Position numbers and translations under genes: made by a program. This document shows positions 1 through 13,000 of a stretch of DNA of 64,000 bases, piece after piece. Every line of letters begins with the position of its first letter. Positions within the stretch are counted from its first letter, which is position 1. Below the pieces are notes generated by a model. That model was not told where the DNA came from. It searched no databases and saw only the letters and a program-made list of their open reading frames with translations. This stretch comes from Onchidella celtica (Eukaryota > Mollusca > Gastropoda > Systellommatophora > Onchidiidae). The DNA is taken from positions 18,720,811-18,784,810 of the forward strand of contig OZ007576.1 in the NCBI GenBank assembly GCA_963931925.1. Direction: 5' to 3'.

Positions 1-917
1 ATACATTTAGGCCTACTGTTTTAGTCAATAATTCACAATAAAAAGAAATAACGATGGTTAATCGAGGACCAAATCTATGACACCCGACAGGTACTGACTA
101 TTCCAAGCTATGTCATTCTGTCTGTCTTTCTATTTTCACTTGCAAAAAGACACATGCATATACACCTATACACACATAAAATATAAGAATTATAGGTAAA
201 TATTACGATAAAAGCAACACATAGACTGATGCAAATCAACAAATAAAATACGCAAAAAAAAAAAAACAAGAAACAAAAACGAACGATCAAACAAAAAATA
301 TTTGGATAAATTTGACACAACCCCCGCAAACAGAAATAAATAGATATTTTAAAATGTAGATTGGAACAGCAAATGGACAAGAAGTGAGGCTGAGAGAAAA
401 CCTGAAAGAACATGAAAGACAGAAAGGAAAGAGAAAAGGCAGAAAATCAACAACCATGTCAGTAGTATTGTTACACGGGCCTTCCTCTATCGTTCTTTTT
501 CTCTTAGTCTGGTTTAAATCGCGGAAATTATGGGTAATTAAGCTGCAGTGTAAAATACATTTCCTTATTTATTGGCTTCATTAATTTACACATTCCGTTT
601 GCAGGACACGCATTTGGTCGGGGGAAAATATTTACTTCAATGCACATGTAAATAACTCTTACTTTTTAAAGTGCCCGCCCCCCCCCCACAACAACAACAA
701 CACCACACACACGCGCTCCACAATCCTGACCAATACAACATTGAAAGGAGTGGAGTTTTTGGGGTTTTTTTTGTCGTTTTTTTTTTCGTCAGCTGCAGTG
801 GAAATAACTCAGGGGAATGTTTTTTTTCCTACGAAAAATGCCGTCTGTCGATTTTTCGATGGAAATGTGTGGGTGGGATAAGGGCAGCAACCAATTAATT
901 TCTCAGTTTTTATATTG
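1..917. other. non-coding, low-complexity stretch
   Basis: AT-rich sequence with poly-A, poly-T and poly-C runs (for example poly-C near 679). The short open frames have no family resemblance, signal or splice context. I see no gene or structured repeat here. Confidence 0.6.
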
Positions 918-1052
918 TATATGTACGGATTCTTTCCCCTGAAAGTAAACAAGCTGTCCACAATGGTGATAAAGTATACATGTATAAGTACGGATTGTTT
1001 CCCTTGAAAGTAAATATGACTATCAACCCTCCGCAATGGTGATAAAGTATTA
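918..1052. repeat. two-copy direct tandem repeat, ~66-bp unit
   Basis: Two adjacent copies share the order TACGGATT, TTTCCC, TGAAAGTAAA and CAATGGTGATAAAGTAT. The first copy runs from about 918 to 978 and the second from about 984 to 1052, with a few substitutions and an insertion in the second. Confidence 0.75.
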
Positions 1053-1238
1053 TTATGATGTATTTCACTTTGTTTTACAGTTTGTTAAAATTTTTGTACA
1101 CTTCTTGCTTTCACTGTACCGTTTTTGCATGCAATTATATTTGAATGTGAAATCTTGTCAGAAATAATCTCCCCCTCCTCCCACAGTTTGATGAATGGTT
1201 GTTATTCTGCAACAATCAAATAGATTATAGGCAGCACA

Positions 1239-1447
1239 ACCCGAGACACAGAATACCGAAACGAACCATTCCTTCTCCCACTATATGTCCACAAAATGTG
1301 CGCGTATAAATATGGTGAGTACTACTTTTTCGTTCAATTAAGTAGGGGTGTGGCTCAAATTGTTGTATTGTTGACATCAATGATATGCCCCAAGTCGATA
1401 TACAGAATATGACAAATTGATTCATCTCAGTATTCTGTGTCTCGGGT
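1239..1447. mobile_element. 209-bp inverted-repeat element (MITE-like)
   Basis: A perfect 18-bp inverted repeat bounds it: ACCCGAGACACAGAATAC at 1239-1256 and its reverse complement at 1430-1447. The interior has no coding potential. A short ACA/ACAA sequence lies next to both ends and may be the target duplication, but it is too short to fix the superfamily. The structure is that of a miniature inverted-repeat transposable element. Confidence 0.7.
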
Positions 1448-1499
1448 ACAACTAAGCGCTAAACACTTGGTCAATACTTTTTAGTTACAAGTGGTGTGT

Positions 1500-1535
1500 T
1501 AGAGAGAGAGAGAGAGAGAGAAAGAGAAAGAGAAT
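1500..1535. repeat. (GA)n microsatellite
   Basis: Run of GA dinucleotides passing into AAAGAG units. A short (TTA)n run follows at about 1588-1600. Confidence 0.9.
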
Positions 1536-4500
1536 AAGATTTTCTGTAACAATTTTTGGATTGGGGGCTATAGAAATGACCTTCATTATTATTATTATTA
1601 CTATGTCTTACTCCAGCCTTCAACCAAACTAAGAAATCTCTCATCTCATCTCTCCCATGGAAAATCAAAACACAAAAACAACCAACAATTTCCATGCTTG
1701 TTTTTATTTAATTCTCAACAAATTAATAACATTTGAAATGAAACAAGAACATGTGAAGTAATACATGAAGTATCAATACTAGGATGTGATTCAAAGTTGT
1801 CACTACTTTTCTAAGAGAAGGGTGTTTCAATCCCCCATTGTCCCACCCTCTCACATTTTAACTTACATCCTATCAGTCCCATATTGAACAAAAAAAACAA
1901 AAAACATCTGACTAAAGTAGATAGTGTGCACACATTGTAAGGGTGTAAACTGTTTATGACAGAGTAATAAAGCATATTATGGCCACCAAATTGTACGATT
2001 AGTCTGAAGAAAATAAGCCCACCTCATTTGCTTGAACTGCAGAATGCACTAAACACAGCAAATTGAAACACTAAGAAATTTTAACAAAAGAAAATCTGGA
2101 TCTATACAGGGTTATTGTCTACAATCTACAACTTGAGTAAACCACAGGCCCCCCCCCCCTGCCCCCCTGCCCGAAGAAAAAAAAAAGCACTTTTTCTATG
2201 GCAGAACGTACTAAATAAAGCAAACAAACTTTAAATGAAAGAAAATATAAACTTCTAGACAGCTTTTGTCTACAAACTGAATAGAAACCTCCCCTCTCCC
2301 TCCCAACTTTGACTAGGCAGCAGAGCCCAAATGTAAGGACCAAGGATTTTCTATTTCACATGTCACTGTGATCATTTAATTCAACACTAGGGAAGGACTA
2401 AAATAACAAATCTTAATTGAGTCAGAGACCTTAGTTTGCATATCTTGCACATTATACTTAGCCGTTTCAGCCTCAATTGCCCAGCTGCACTTCTCTCAAA
2501 CTTTGGTCACTGTTTTCAATGGCTCAAAGTCAGGATGAGTATAATTATATTGTGCACAAACTGGCAAGTGCCTTGACTCAATGCCACAGGCAGATGTATA
2601 CATACATGTGTATACATATAGGGCTTTGATAATGAAAATAATTTAGTGTGCAGGTCTGACAACAAAACAACTGAGTTGGGATTCCTAATCTAACAATATG
2701 AATTAATTGGGTAAAGGGTACTGATTAACACGAATTAATATGGGATGAATAAATGAACTTGTGTATTCTTAAATTTTAATGGACATGGATAATCAACATT
2801 TTAACAAGCTGAGAAATTTCAATTTTCAGGGAAAATATTTGAAAAATTACATGAATGTAGTTTCAGTTTGGGCTTTGCTGCGCATCACCTTACAATTTAC
2901 TAGACTATACTGCAACCTGTACAATTTATTGACTACATCTCTGTACAAAATTTCTGTTGCCAAGAAATTAAATTTAAGTCTCTCCTCCTCCCCCCCCCTC
3001 CCCCCCTAATCATATCAAGTCATACATTATGAAACTACACCAGAAAATCCTACATGCAACACCATTGATAGATTCCCTTCCCCTAAACTGTTCCTGTAAT
3101 AACATTATTGACTAAGTGTAGGCAACTTATACATAGAGCAGCAAAAAGCACTGGATACACAATATACAATTGTTTCCCCAGAGTTTAGAAAATTTCCATC
3201 GCCAAAAATTAAATTTTAATTTCTTCAAGTAAGTCCCCCCCCCTTGAATAATGCCAAAACTTGATTTTGTTTAGTTTCCAACTGAATAATTGTGTATCCT
3301 AATCACTGACCAATTGTAAACATAAATCACTAATCACAGTTATCAATCACATACAATTTATCAATCACGTACAATACGTCAATCATATTATAATACTCAA
3401 TGCTCCACGCTCATGGAATAAATCATTTTTGACACTTTTGAGATACACATGTTGAGAGAAAATTGCTCCTTTTACTGCCATTTGGTGACTTATGCCATTA
3501 TGATTCTATTGGATTATGACATTTTCCTATTGGTGCATTTCCTTTTCTATAATGTCTGATAGCCCCTCACGTTCAGGAATGCAATGGACCGTCAACTGTT
3601 ATTTGGCATAAGTCTGACATATGCCATTGGTGCAGAGCAGCGACAATAGATCAATCATAAATAATATATCAGTCACATACGAAAATTCATATACAAACCA
3701 CTATTTTAGAATAAAATATATAATTACTACTCAAACTTGAAAATTGTGACAGTAATTTTCCAGAATTTACTTAGGCATCCCATTTGCATGTACATTATGA
3801 AACAGAAATTTATATGAATTTATATCTGTTCAAGCATTGTTTCAGATGCTTGGCCCCGCACCCCTTCTCTTTTGAATTTATCAGACCCCATTAAACAACC
3901 CAAAAAAAATGTTCTATCAAGATAAATCTACCTAACAGAGAAAGAAACAAAAGGAAAAAAAAAATTTATAAATAAAAAAAACCAAAAAACCTTCCATTAT
4001 ATTCAGTACATTATTTTTTTTCATTATGTTTGTCTTTTTATTTAATGTCCTGCATGTGTCAACATTTAAGCACTGATGCTGGGTTGAGATTTTGCCCTCC
4101 AATTCTACAAATTATCACCTGCATCATAAATCAACATTATCATTCTATAGTCATTGCACAACCAAATTTACTGACATCATAGTTGTCAGTATTCTCTGCT
4201 TTGAACATTTAAATGTTACACCAGGAAAGAACAATTCTGCCTTTTTTTTTAATCCAGTTTCATCTCCAGCATAAATTAACTCTGTGAATTAGGTGGAACT
4301 AAAAACAAAAATGATATAAAGATAAGTCATCTCAACCAAACATTCGTAAGAAAATAATGTCACGATGTCCATGCCAGCTCTAAGACCTGTCAGTAAACAA
4401 TTTATACCCCATGATTTTCAGGTTTCAATTTCCCCTTAAAAATGAAAATATTGTCCTCATAAGATTAGATCTGTTATGGTTTTCCAAAAAAAAAAATGCA

Positions 4501-5526
4501 TGTGTCAGATAAAGGTGTTGTATGAGTTCTGCAATGTCTGTTTTTGTTTCTATTTGTAAAGGTATTCATGCTTGTGTGTCCTGTTGCATCTGCATTCTCT
4601 TGTATTGGATTTGAATGCCCAATTCATCCCTTTAAACTGCTTACTTCTATCATTGGCACCCTATTTTGCAGCCTTAATAACTTCCATGGCAGGATAAACA
4701 CTGGATATTCTTTACTTGTACATCATTTGTGGCACAATTTTCACTGCATAATAATTTACAGTGTGCACTCCATTGTTCAGGTGAAAAAAAATCTCTTTTT
4801 GACAACAACGCTCAAATCCCTTAACAGCAGTTGAATCAGTGAACATCCAGACAGAAAAATCTGTCTGTCAAACTGCAACAGAATTAAATTCCAACTTGTC
4901 AGACTCAATAATCTCAATGAAGAAACTCAATGAAACTGGTAGGTCAACAACCAACATCAACACCGTCATAACTTTTACATCAAATTTCTTAAAACACACT
5001 CAACCCTTACAAGATGAACCATCGAACAACATTAAGAATCAGCCTCTAATCCTACAAACATCTTAAAGGCAAGGCGCTGAGCATCAACTACTCCCTAAGA
5101 ACTTAAAATGCAAAGTGCCGATTATCCTCTGTCAAGAACAGATTTAATTCATAAATGTTTCCACTGACTAAATTTTTGTGAGAGAGCAGTGAGTAATTTT
5201 TACAAACGTAATTATTGTGCGAGCCAGCATAACGTGGTCTCGTAAACAATTTGTTTTGAACAGTTTTTTTTCCTAAAAGATAGACAGAAGATGTGGGGAA
5301 GGATAAACGGACAGCGTAGGTGTGCATGGCTGAGCACTTTTTATATCTCGTGTTTTGAACTAGGTTTAGTAAAGAGGGAAGGGGTGAGTAGGAATTAAAT
5401 GTTATTGAGATGTCTGTTGACGTACAGAAAATCCGTGATCCAGAGTAAAAGCTCGGGGTTTTGAACATGTTAAGAATTTATTGCTATAAAATTACATTTT
5501 ATTGTCTTGAGTGATTCGACCTTTGA
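1536..5526. other. non-coding region with degenerate poly-C-containing repeats
   Basis: No supported gene. Diverged repeats of about 165 bp occur near 2040-2310 (a GCAGAAYG...ACTAAA block followed by a poly-C tract), and weaker relatives with C-tracts lie near 2880-3000 and 3140-3240. A small direct repeat built on TATCAATCACATACAA-like units lies at 3325-3400. A 121-codon minus-strand frame at 5103-5468 has no recognisable domain. Confidence 0.5.
3470..3660. repeat. interspersed repeat related to 37505-37625
   Basis: It contains the words GGTGACTTATGCCATTA and GATTCTATTG and ends in GCCATTGGTGCAGAGCAG. The stretch at 37505-37625 carries the first words in reverse complement and a matching end (GCCATTAGTGAAGAGCAG). 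This looks like a rearranged or inverted-repeat family of low copy number. The boundaries are approximate. Confidence 0.4.
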
Positions 5527-6377
5527 TGTCGACCCAAGGTCGTTGCGTAGGGCTGTTACTTAAAATAACTCAGTTCGGCAGCTGAGCTAGAAGTGGTTGC
5601 ACCAATCACAATCCAGGAATTAGACGGTAAGCTGCAGATGCAGTCCAGTATTTAAGGCCATACAGGAACTTAGTTCTGGGCCACATGTAGACAATCCATT
5701 TACGAGGTGGACGGCGAGCTCTCAGCCAGATGAGAAGTCATAGAGACGCAGCGATTGAGCTGATATGTACAGTGATGGAGCATTGTCAGAAATCTACGCT
5801 CCTGAGCCCAAGCCTACTTGTTTGAGCATTAAACCCACAGCGCTAATATCAACAGCCCTCACATTGTGAGGGCCGAATGGTGAGCTAAAGATTTTAATTC
5901 CATGCTGAATTTACAGCCACCTACACATGTAGACTGTTGACCAGTACTGCCAGACCACATGCATTTCCCGCGACCACGTGTGAACTACACCAGAGCGCGC
6001 CTGGCAGAGACGCTATATAAATATGTTTTAGTATGAAGAGAGATAGAACTTTAAACCTTACAGGATCCGTCGCCCTCGGGCGCGGATTCTTTTGAATGTA
6101 AATTTATTGTGACTTAGATAACTTCATATTACATTGCCTTAAGTACTTCATAGTTGCTCCTCAGCTTAGCTGAGCATTTTCAGTTGCTTTTGTATTCGTT
6201 ATCTATTGTATATTTTATCTTTGAATTTGTTAGATATATAAACTTTGCAGTCTGTTACTCAAATTGATTTATTTAGTTTTTAGAGTGAAAGTTGTTTAAT
6301 TGTTGTTTTTTTTTGTGCTCGTGTGATTGGGAAGCGGACCTCTCGATCTATATTCCCCAAAATCCCGATCCGCGACA
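5527..6377 (+). mobile_element. possible solo LTR (851 bp)
   Basis: The segment begins TGTCG and ends CGACA, a 5-bp inverted terminus of TG...CA type. A TATA box (CTATATAAAT) lies near 6012, about two thirds along. A short GC-rich hairpin (ATCCG, CGCCC, loop, GGGCG, CGGAT) follows at 6064-6090, and AT-rich sequence with poly-T comes after it. This order (U3, TATA, R with hairpin, U5) fits an LTR. I could not find a matching target-site duplication at the ends, so the call is tentative. A retained promoter fragment of another kind is the alternative. Confidence 0.3.
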
Positions 6378-7834
6378 TCCTCTACCCATAAAAACTTTAA
6401 AAGCAAAACCAGCCAACATTAAAACCTTGAACTATAAAATACCTGAGCACCATGATCAAACCTAAATGAAAGTTAAAAAGACATCTACAGGAAATCTACC
6501 AGTCTAAATCAACAAAATAATCCACAGCCTCATCAGCCATTTGTAACATAAGCAGTCGTAACCTGGGAGAATTCACCTTTGAACCAACGGTAATGCACAC
6601 TGCAAAAAGTGTAAACAACTTTGTACCTCTGACATCCAGTGTTACCCTCCATCCCCCACCCTGGAAATGATGAGATTCAGTGAATTAATGAGATTCAATG
6701 AAATTAATTTTAAACACCTTTTGCTTATATTCCAAGTGTCCCACCTTCCTCCCAAAGTTTGTTTTCACATTATTAAATCAGCCGATCCACTGGTAATCAT
6801 GTCTCCTGTTATCATTACACTGTAGAAATCAAAATGAAAACATTCAATAATCTAATGTACATGTAGCATATATATCTTTACCTGTCAGAAATAATGACTT
6901 ATGAGGACAATGTTTAGTGACTTAATTTTAAAATTTATTTCTTGTACCAAAGCTACATTTGATTTCCCAAATCTTTCTATGTTACATTTATCCAGTGCAA
7001 CTGGGATCATATTTCAGATTCATGAGATATCCAGGGTTTCAAATTTACTTTCTAACCAGTTCCAATTTGACCCAAATATTTTAGCAATCAAACCATTGGT
7101 CTATGTCTAGATGTGAATCAGTTTTTTCCTAAGACAGATAAACAATCCAGATGATAACTTTGTGAATCCTGAAACATTGGCAATCTTACTAGTAACTGTT
7201 TTCAGGTTTTTAACCATAGAAGGTTTAACACACATGCAGGACACTTAGTATCATTTTCTGTTCCTACTACCATTATGAAAGCTAAATAGTGTCGTACTTA
7301 TATGGAAAAGTATGAATGAACAATGACATCAAACCAATAGAGATGCATACTGAATTTCTCGAACTGCAACATAATTATGTGAGGCGCTCTAGGGAAATGT
7401 CCACATGTCGCGCTCCGCACTTTCTAGATAGAGCCGAAAATAGGTGGATGGGGACTTCCCGGTCCTTTTCAGTTTTTGGCATAAACAGATTTCTCAATCA
7501 TTTCTTTATGCATGAGAAAAAAGATTTTAATGAATTCCACCTATAATAATTTGGTTTTTTTTTCATTTTTTCTGATCCAATCAAATGATTATTTTTAATT
7601 TACATAGCTTATACTTTTTAATGCATTTTTCCCAAAAGTGACTTTCTACCTTGCATTGAAATAGCCACAAATTGGTCAATTTTCAACATTTTTAACATGA
7701 AATAAAGCAGTCTGTACTTTCAATTTCATAGTATACCTTTAACTTAATTTTGAAAAAAAAAATCTTAGAGCGCCTCATACATACTGCAAATGCATAAATG
7801 ACAAGCATTCCTGAAAAAGAATAGGAATTGCAAT
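6378..7834. other. non-coding stretch
   Basis: AT-rich sequence. The open frames near 6901-7110 and 7316-7546 have no recognisable domain or splice context. I see no gene or element here. Confidence 0.5.
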
Positions 7835-9035
7835 GAAAATGAAAATAAAGTTAATTATAAAATGACGACAATATTTTCTACACATAATTTCATTCACTCA
7901 ACATGACAACAAAAATACACGCAGAGGAGGAAAAGGACAAGATAGAGAGAGTATGAAAGAAGGAGACCCTACCAACAGCACCCGCCAACCTCCCACCTGA
8001 TACTGGTAACATACAAAACACAAACATTTCATATCAAGTAACTGCATAAAAAGTGGGATAACTGCTTCTTGGCCGAGTGAGATGTTTCCTTGTTTATGGT
8101 AACTTTAATGAAACAGATAGTGGACACCTACAGATTTTTTTCTCCAACCCTCCCCCCCCCCCCCCCCCAATTTACGAAACAAATTACCATAATTAAACAA
8201 TGCTGGAAAGAACTTCCATTACAAAAATACATTAACCCCCACCCCCCAAACTTTTCCCTAAACCTAACACAAATTACTCTAATTAAAGACCGTTATAAAT
8301 AACTTAGTTTCCAAAATACAGCAAATTCAGACCCGCCAATTCTGCATTTATCAACCCAAAGTACCCGAAAAAACAGAATGCTGCAAATAAAATAGCTTAA
8401 AAATTACAGCAACCCCCCCCCCTCCCCCCCCCCCAAACTTTTCCCTAAACCTAACACAAATTATAATAATTATATAACACTACAAATAACTTAGTTTCCA
8501 AAATACAGCAAATTCAGACCTCCCAACCCCCCCCCCCCCCTTCTGCATTTATCAACCCAAATTACCACAGATTAAAAGAATGCTGCAAATAAATTAGCTT
8601 AAAAATTACAGCACCCCCCCCCCTCCCAGCAAAAAAGTTACAATAATTAAACAACGCTAGTGCAAATAAAGTCAGTGTATACCTTTACAAAAGATCAAAA
8701 ACTTGACAACTATCCCACTCAATAATGAAAATAAAATTAATGGAAAAAGTAGGACGGAACATTTTCTATACAGAATATTTGTTTCATTCACACATTACTA
8801 CAAAAATACACTGAAAAGTGGAAAAGGACAAGAAGGACAGACGAGATGAGAAAGAGGGCATAGGAAAGAAGGAGAACCCTACCAGTAGCACCCGCCAACC
8901 TCCCATGTGCTACTGGTGACATACAAAACAAATATTTCACATCAAGTAATTGCATAATTATACAATGAAATTTATAACTGGTTGGATGGATGAGATGTTA
9001 GCTTATCTATGGCAACTCTAATAAAACAGATTGGA
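7835..9035. repeat. diverged direct duplication flanking a poly-C tandem array
   Basis: Two arms of about 290 bp (7835-8125 and 8722-9035) share the order AATGAAAATAAA, ATTTTCTA, CATTCA, GGAAAAGGACAAGA, ACCCGCCAACCTCCCA, TACTGGT, ACATACAAAACA and GAGATGTT. Between them lie about three units of ~190 bp. Each holds a long poly-C tract, then TTTTCCCTAAACCTAACACAA, AATTAAA, CAAAATACAGCAAATTCAGACC and TCTGCATTTATCAACCCAAA. No coding potential is seen. Confidence 0.65.
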
Positions 9036-9410
9036 TACATTATACAGATCTTTATGGACACACATAGTATCATACAGCTCTTAATTTGAAACTTGTAATG
9101 AAACAGTATTTTCTCACATTAGATGTATATTTTATGACACCTTCATACATAAGGCTTAGGTCACGATACAAGCGAGAGACGGTGAGCGATAAGCGAGAGA
9201 ATATGCTAGCTATAAGCGATACATTTTTGGGGTGGCCACGGGGATGGCCATGATCGGAGCGATAGCTCTAGCTAGCGAGACGCAATCGTTGAGCGGTAAA
9301 GCTGGGTGGGTGGTTATTATATGAGCTGATTTTCTCAAGCCTGAAGCAGCGGCAATCCAGCTTGGAGTAGCTTGTAAATGTATTGATACGTGTGTGTAGA
9401 CAGAGGCAAA

Positions 9411-9674
9411 GATGGCTGCTCACACTATGTTTGGATGTCTTGAGACTTCAACATATCTCAGACATAAACTTGTGTTGGGCAGCAAAAGGAAGTATCCAGT
9501 ACACCCCATCAATGCTAAAAGGAAGAATTTGGGGAATACCACCATTTGCCAAATGACTTAAAAGATGATGCGGAAAGATTTCGGTCATACTACAGAATGT
9601 ATCCACAGACATTTTCTGCAATTTTGGATCTTGTCAGGGATGACCTGCAAAAAGAGCACAGAAAACCTTTGTAG
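9411..9674 (+). pseudogene. Harbinger transposase, N-terminal fragment, frameshifted
   Basis: The frame opens with an ATG at 9411 and reads into the peptide KRKYPVHPINAKRK. A one-base shift near 9525 is then needed to continue as EFGEYHHLPNDLKDDAERF and RSYYRMYPQTFSAILDLV, ending at a stop at 9672. The pattern 'VHPI...R..GE(F/Y)HHL...L..D...F..Y(F/Y)RM....F..IL' is typical of the region just upstream of the DDE domain in PIF/Harbinger nucleases. The catalytic domain is absent because the element is internally deleted. No activity is expected. Confidence 0.8.
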
Positions 9675-9781
9675 GTCTTTCTTCTCTTGTCTCGTTGGAG
9701 GAAGTCTTTGTGATCCTTTTTCCAGATCAATGGCAATTCTTGTATAAGAGAAATAAAATTCAATGTTTTATCAGCATCCAT
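9671..9781 (-). pseudogene. MADF/Myb-SANT-like DNA-binding protein, N-terminal fragment
   Basis: The minus-strand frame starts MDADKTLNFISLIQELPLIW and continues KKDHKDFLQRDKRRKTY, the first helices of a MADF domain (pattern 'LI..V...P.LW...HKDY..R.K'). In Harbinger elements a Myb/SANT-like partner protein recruits the transposase to the element ends. Here the match stops at about 9671, where the sequence becomes the antisense of the transposase fragment. This places the deletion junction at about 9670. The frame that continues past the junction is chimeric and meaningless. Confidence 0.7.
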
Positions 9782-10010
9782 TTCTCACAATTGTTTTGGC
9801 CTCTGTACCGTGTGAGATGTCTCGTGGCTCAAGTTCATTGCTGTGTAGTACATGACGTAACAACGCCGTGGCATGCGGGACGAGGAAAGTATGAGCGATG
9901 AGCGAGAAGAAACATTGGAAAGTATTGTGTCGCTTACCGCTGGTGAGATCTGTGCCGGAACAGCTCATAACATGGCCGTCCAGTTAGAAGACAATATAAT
10001 ATTTAATCTC

Positions 10011-13000
10011 ATCATCATCATCATTGCCTTTCTCACCCTGGATCAGGGTATAGGCCACCAACAAACACTTTCCATCCCTCTCTATCATGGGCCAGTCTCT
10101 TTACATTATTCCAAGTCTTTCCGCTTCGTTGCACATCATTTTCTCTGGCTCTTCTCCACGTTCCGCGCGGCCTTCCTCTTGATCTCTTGCCCTGGGGATT
10201 CCAATCCAATACCTTCTTCGCGATGCTGTTTCCTGGCCTCCTGAGAGTGTGGCCGATCCATCTCCATCGCCTCCTACCAATTTCCTCTCTGACTGGGCTC
10301 TGTCTTGTTCTTTTCCAAACAATTTCATTGCTGACCTTGTCTGTCCATCTGATCTTAAGTAGCTTCCTCAAACATCTGTTGATGAAAACTTGGATTCTCT
10401 TTATGCAGGCCTGGGACGCATTCCAAGTCTCACATCCGTACAACAGGACTGACTTCACGTTCGAGTTGAATATCCTCAGCTTTGTTTTTAGAGATATATC
10501 CTTGGTTCTCCAAATCTTGCTTAAGGATGTGAAAGCTGCCTGTGCCTTTCCAATTCGTGCTTTGACTTCTGCCTCTGTTCCTCCCTTATTGTCAATGATA
10601 CTACCAAGATAGCAGAAGGACTCTACATCTTCCAGTGGTTGATCTCCTACTTTGACTTGTTCGCTTGGGGGTGCAACAATTTTTAGGACCTTCGACTTCG
10701 CAGGATGTATCCTCAATCCAATAGATTCTGAAATTTTGTTTAGAGCTGTAGTCTTTGCTTGCATCTGGTCGTGTGTGTGCGACAATAGTGCCAAGTCATC
10801 TGCAAAATCTAGATCGTCCAGCTGTGTCCATGGGGTCCATTGTATGCCATTTCTTCCTCCATTGGTGGTTTCTTTCATAAGCCAATCAATCACCAGAATA
10901 AACAGAAATGGGGACAGCAAACAACCCTGCCTAACACCAGTCTTGATATCAAAGCTGTCAGTAAGCTCACCATCGTGTACGACTCTGCAACTTGTCCCCT
11001 CGTACATGCTCTTGATAAGATTCACCATCTTCTCTGGGATTCCATAATGTCTCAATATTCTCCACAGCGTTTCTCTATCGATGCTATCAAAGGCCTTCTC
11101 GTAGTCAAGGAAGTTCACTATCAGTTGGGAGTTCCATTCTAGCGACTGCTCTACTATAATTCTCAGCGTGGCGATCTGGTCGGTGGTTGATCGATTACTC
11201 CTGAAACCAGCTTGCTCCTCACGAAGTTTTTGGTCTGTTGCATCCTGTATTCGCTTGAGAATAATCCGATTGAAAACCTTTCCTGGGATGGAGAGAAGTG
11301 TGATTCCTCTGTAGTTACTACAATTGCTGAGATCCCCTTTTTTTGGAAGCTTCACGAGGTGTCCCTCCTTCCAGTCCTTTGGAAACTTGCCTCCGATCCA
11401 AATCCTCGAGAATAGTGAGTGCAGACCCTCTGCAGCCCCAGCAGCATCTGCCTTCAGCGCCTCTGGTGGGATCTGGTCTGGTCCAGCTGCCTTGCCTTGA
11501 TTTAACTGCTTTATGGCATCATTAATCTCTGCTTTAGTCGGAGGGTCGCAACTGATCGGTAAATCATTTCTTGCGGGTAGAATGTCGGGTGGGTTGCTTG
11601 GTGGAGGTCTGTTCAAGAGGCTACTAAAATGTTCTATCCATCTTTTTGCCTGAGCGTCCTTTCCAAAAATAGCCTTCCTGTTGTAATCCTTGACAGGAAC
11701 TTCCGGTTTTCCATATTTTCCAGCAAGAGTCTTTGTAGTCTGGTAGAGGATCCTCGTGTGTCCTCCTGTTGCTGCCTTCTCTGCTTTCTCTGCTAACATT
11801 CCTATGAACTCCTCTTTGTCTTTTTTAATTGATTTTTTGACCTCTTTAGCTGATGCTCGGTACTCTTCCTGGTTACCAACTCTTGAGCTTCTTGTACGAC
11901 TTGCATTTACCTGTTCTTTTAGGTCTCTTCTTATCCTTATCAAGTCCAGTGATTTTTGACTGATCCATTCCTTGTGTTCCACTTTCTTTTCCCCAAGAAC
12001 ATCCTGACATGTCGATGTAAATACTCCTTTTACCTTAGCCCAGTGAGTCTCCAAATCTACTGTCTCTTCGAGGTCAACAAGGGGTTTGAATCTATTCCTC
12101 AGTGTCAGCTGAAACTCTTCCTTCTTGTCTCCATCCAGAAGGCTCACTTCAAACTTTCTCCTCTTTGTTCCTGCTCTGGTACCTTGTTTCTTGAGGCGGA
12201 GTTTGAGTCTTGCCAGCAGCATGTGATGGTCAGATCCAACATCAGCTCCTCTCTGTACTATGACATCCTCCAGTGAGCGTCTGAATCGTCGGGTGATGCA
12301 AAAGTGGTCAATCTGGTTTTCAGTTACTCCATCCGGTGAAATCCAAGTGGCCTTATGGATCCTCTTGTGTGGGAATACTGAACCTCCAATCACATAGCTG
12401 TTAAATGCGCAGAAACTTGCAAACCGCTCTCCATTCTCATTCATTTGTCCCAAACCATTGCGCCCCATAATGTCTTCATACCCTGTATTGTCCTGTCCTA
12501 TCTTGGCATTGGCGTCTCCCATTATAATGTTCACATCTTTTCTTGGCAATGTGTCAACTATTTCCTGAAGCTGGTTGTAGAAATCGTCCTTGTCCTCATC
12601 GGTTGCTTCATTTGTTGGGGCGTATATCTGCACAATGTTCATGTTGATGTTCTTGTTCTTTGTAGTAAATGATGCCAATATAATTCTCCTTCCATAGGGT
12701 TCCCATCCCCTCAGTGACCTCTGGGCGTGCTTGCTCAAGATGATCGCTACCCCTTCTGTATGCTTTTTGTCCTCCCTTCCAGAATACAAAATCTTTTCCC
12801 CAGAATTAAGTTGTTTCAGTCCGGACTGTATCCAGCGGGTCTCGCTAACTCCAAGTATGTGCAGTCTGTATCGCCTCATCTCCGTTGTAACCTGGGCACT
12901 CTTTCCTGCTTCATACATGGAGCGGACATTCCACGACGCAATCCGGAGTGACTTGTTTGATGAAGGAGCAGTCGGGCCAGTGGAGTCCTTTCGGCTTTGT

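Noticed and set aside
5103..5468. 121-codon minus-strand frame
   Set aside because: No recognisable domain, signal or splice context, and codon content like the surrounding non-coding DNA.
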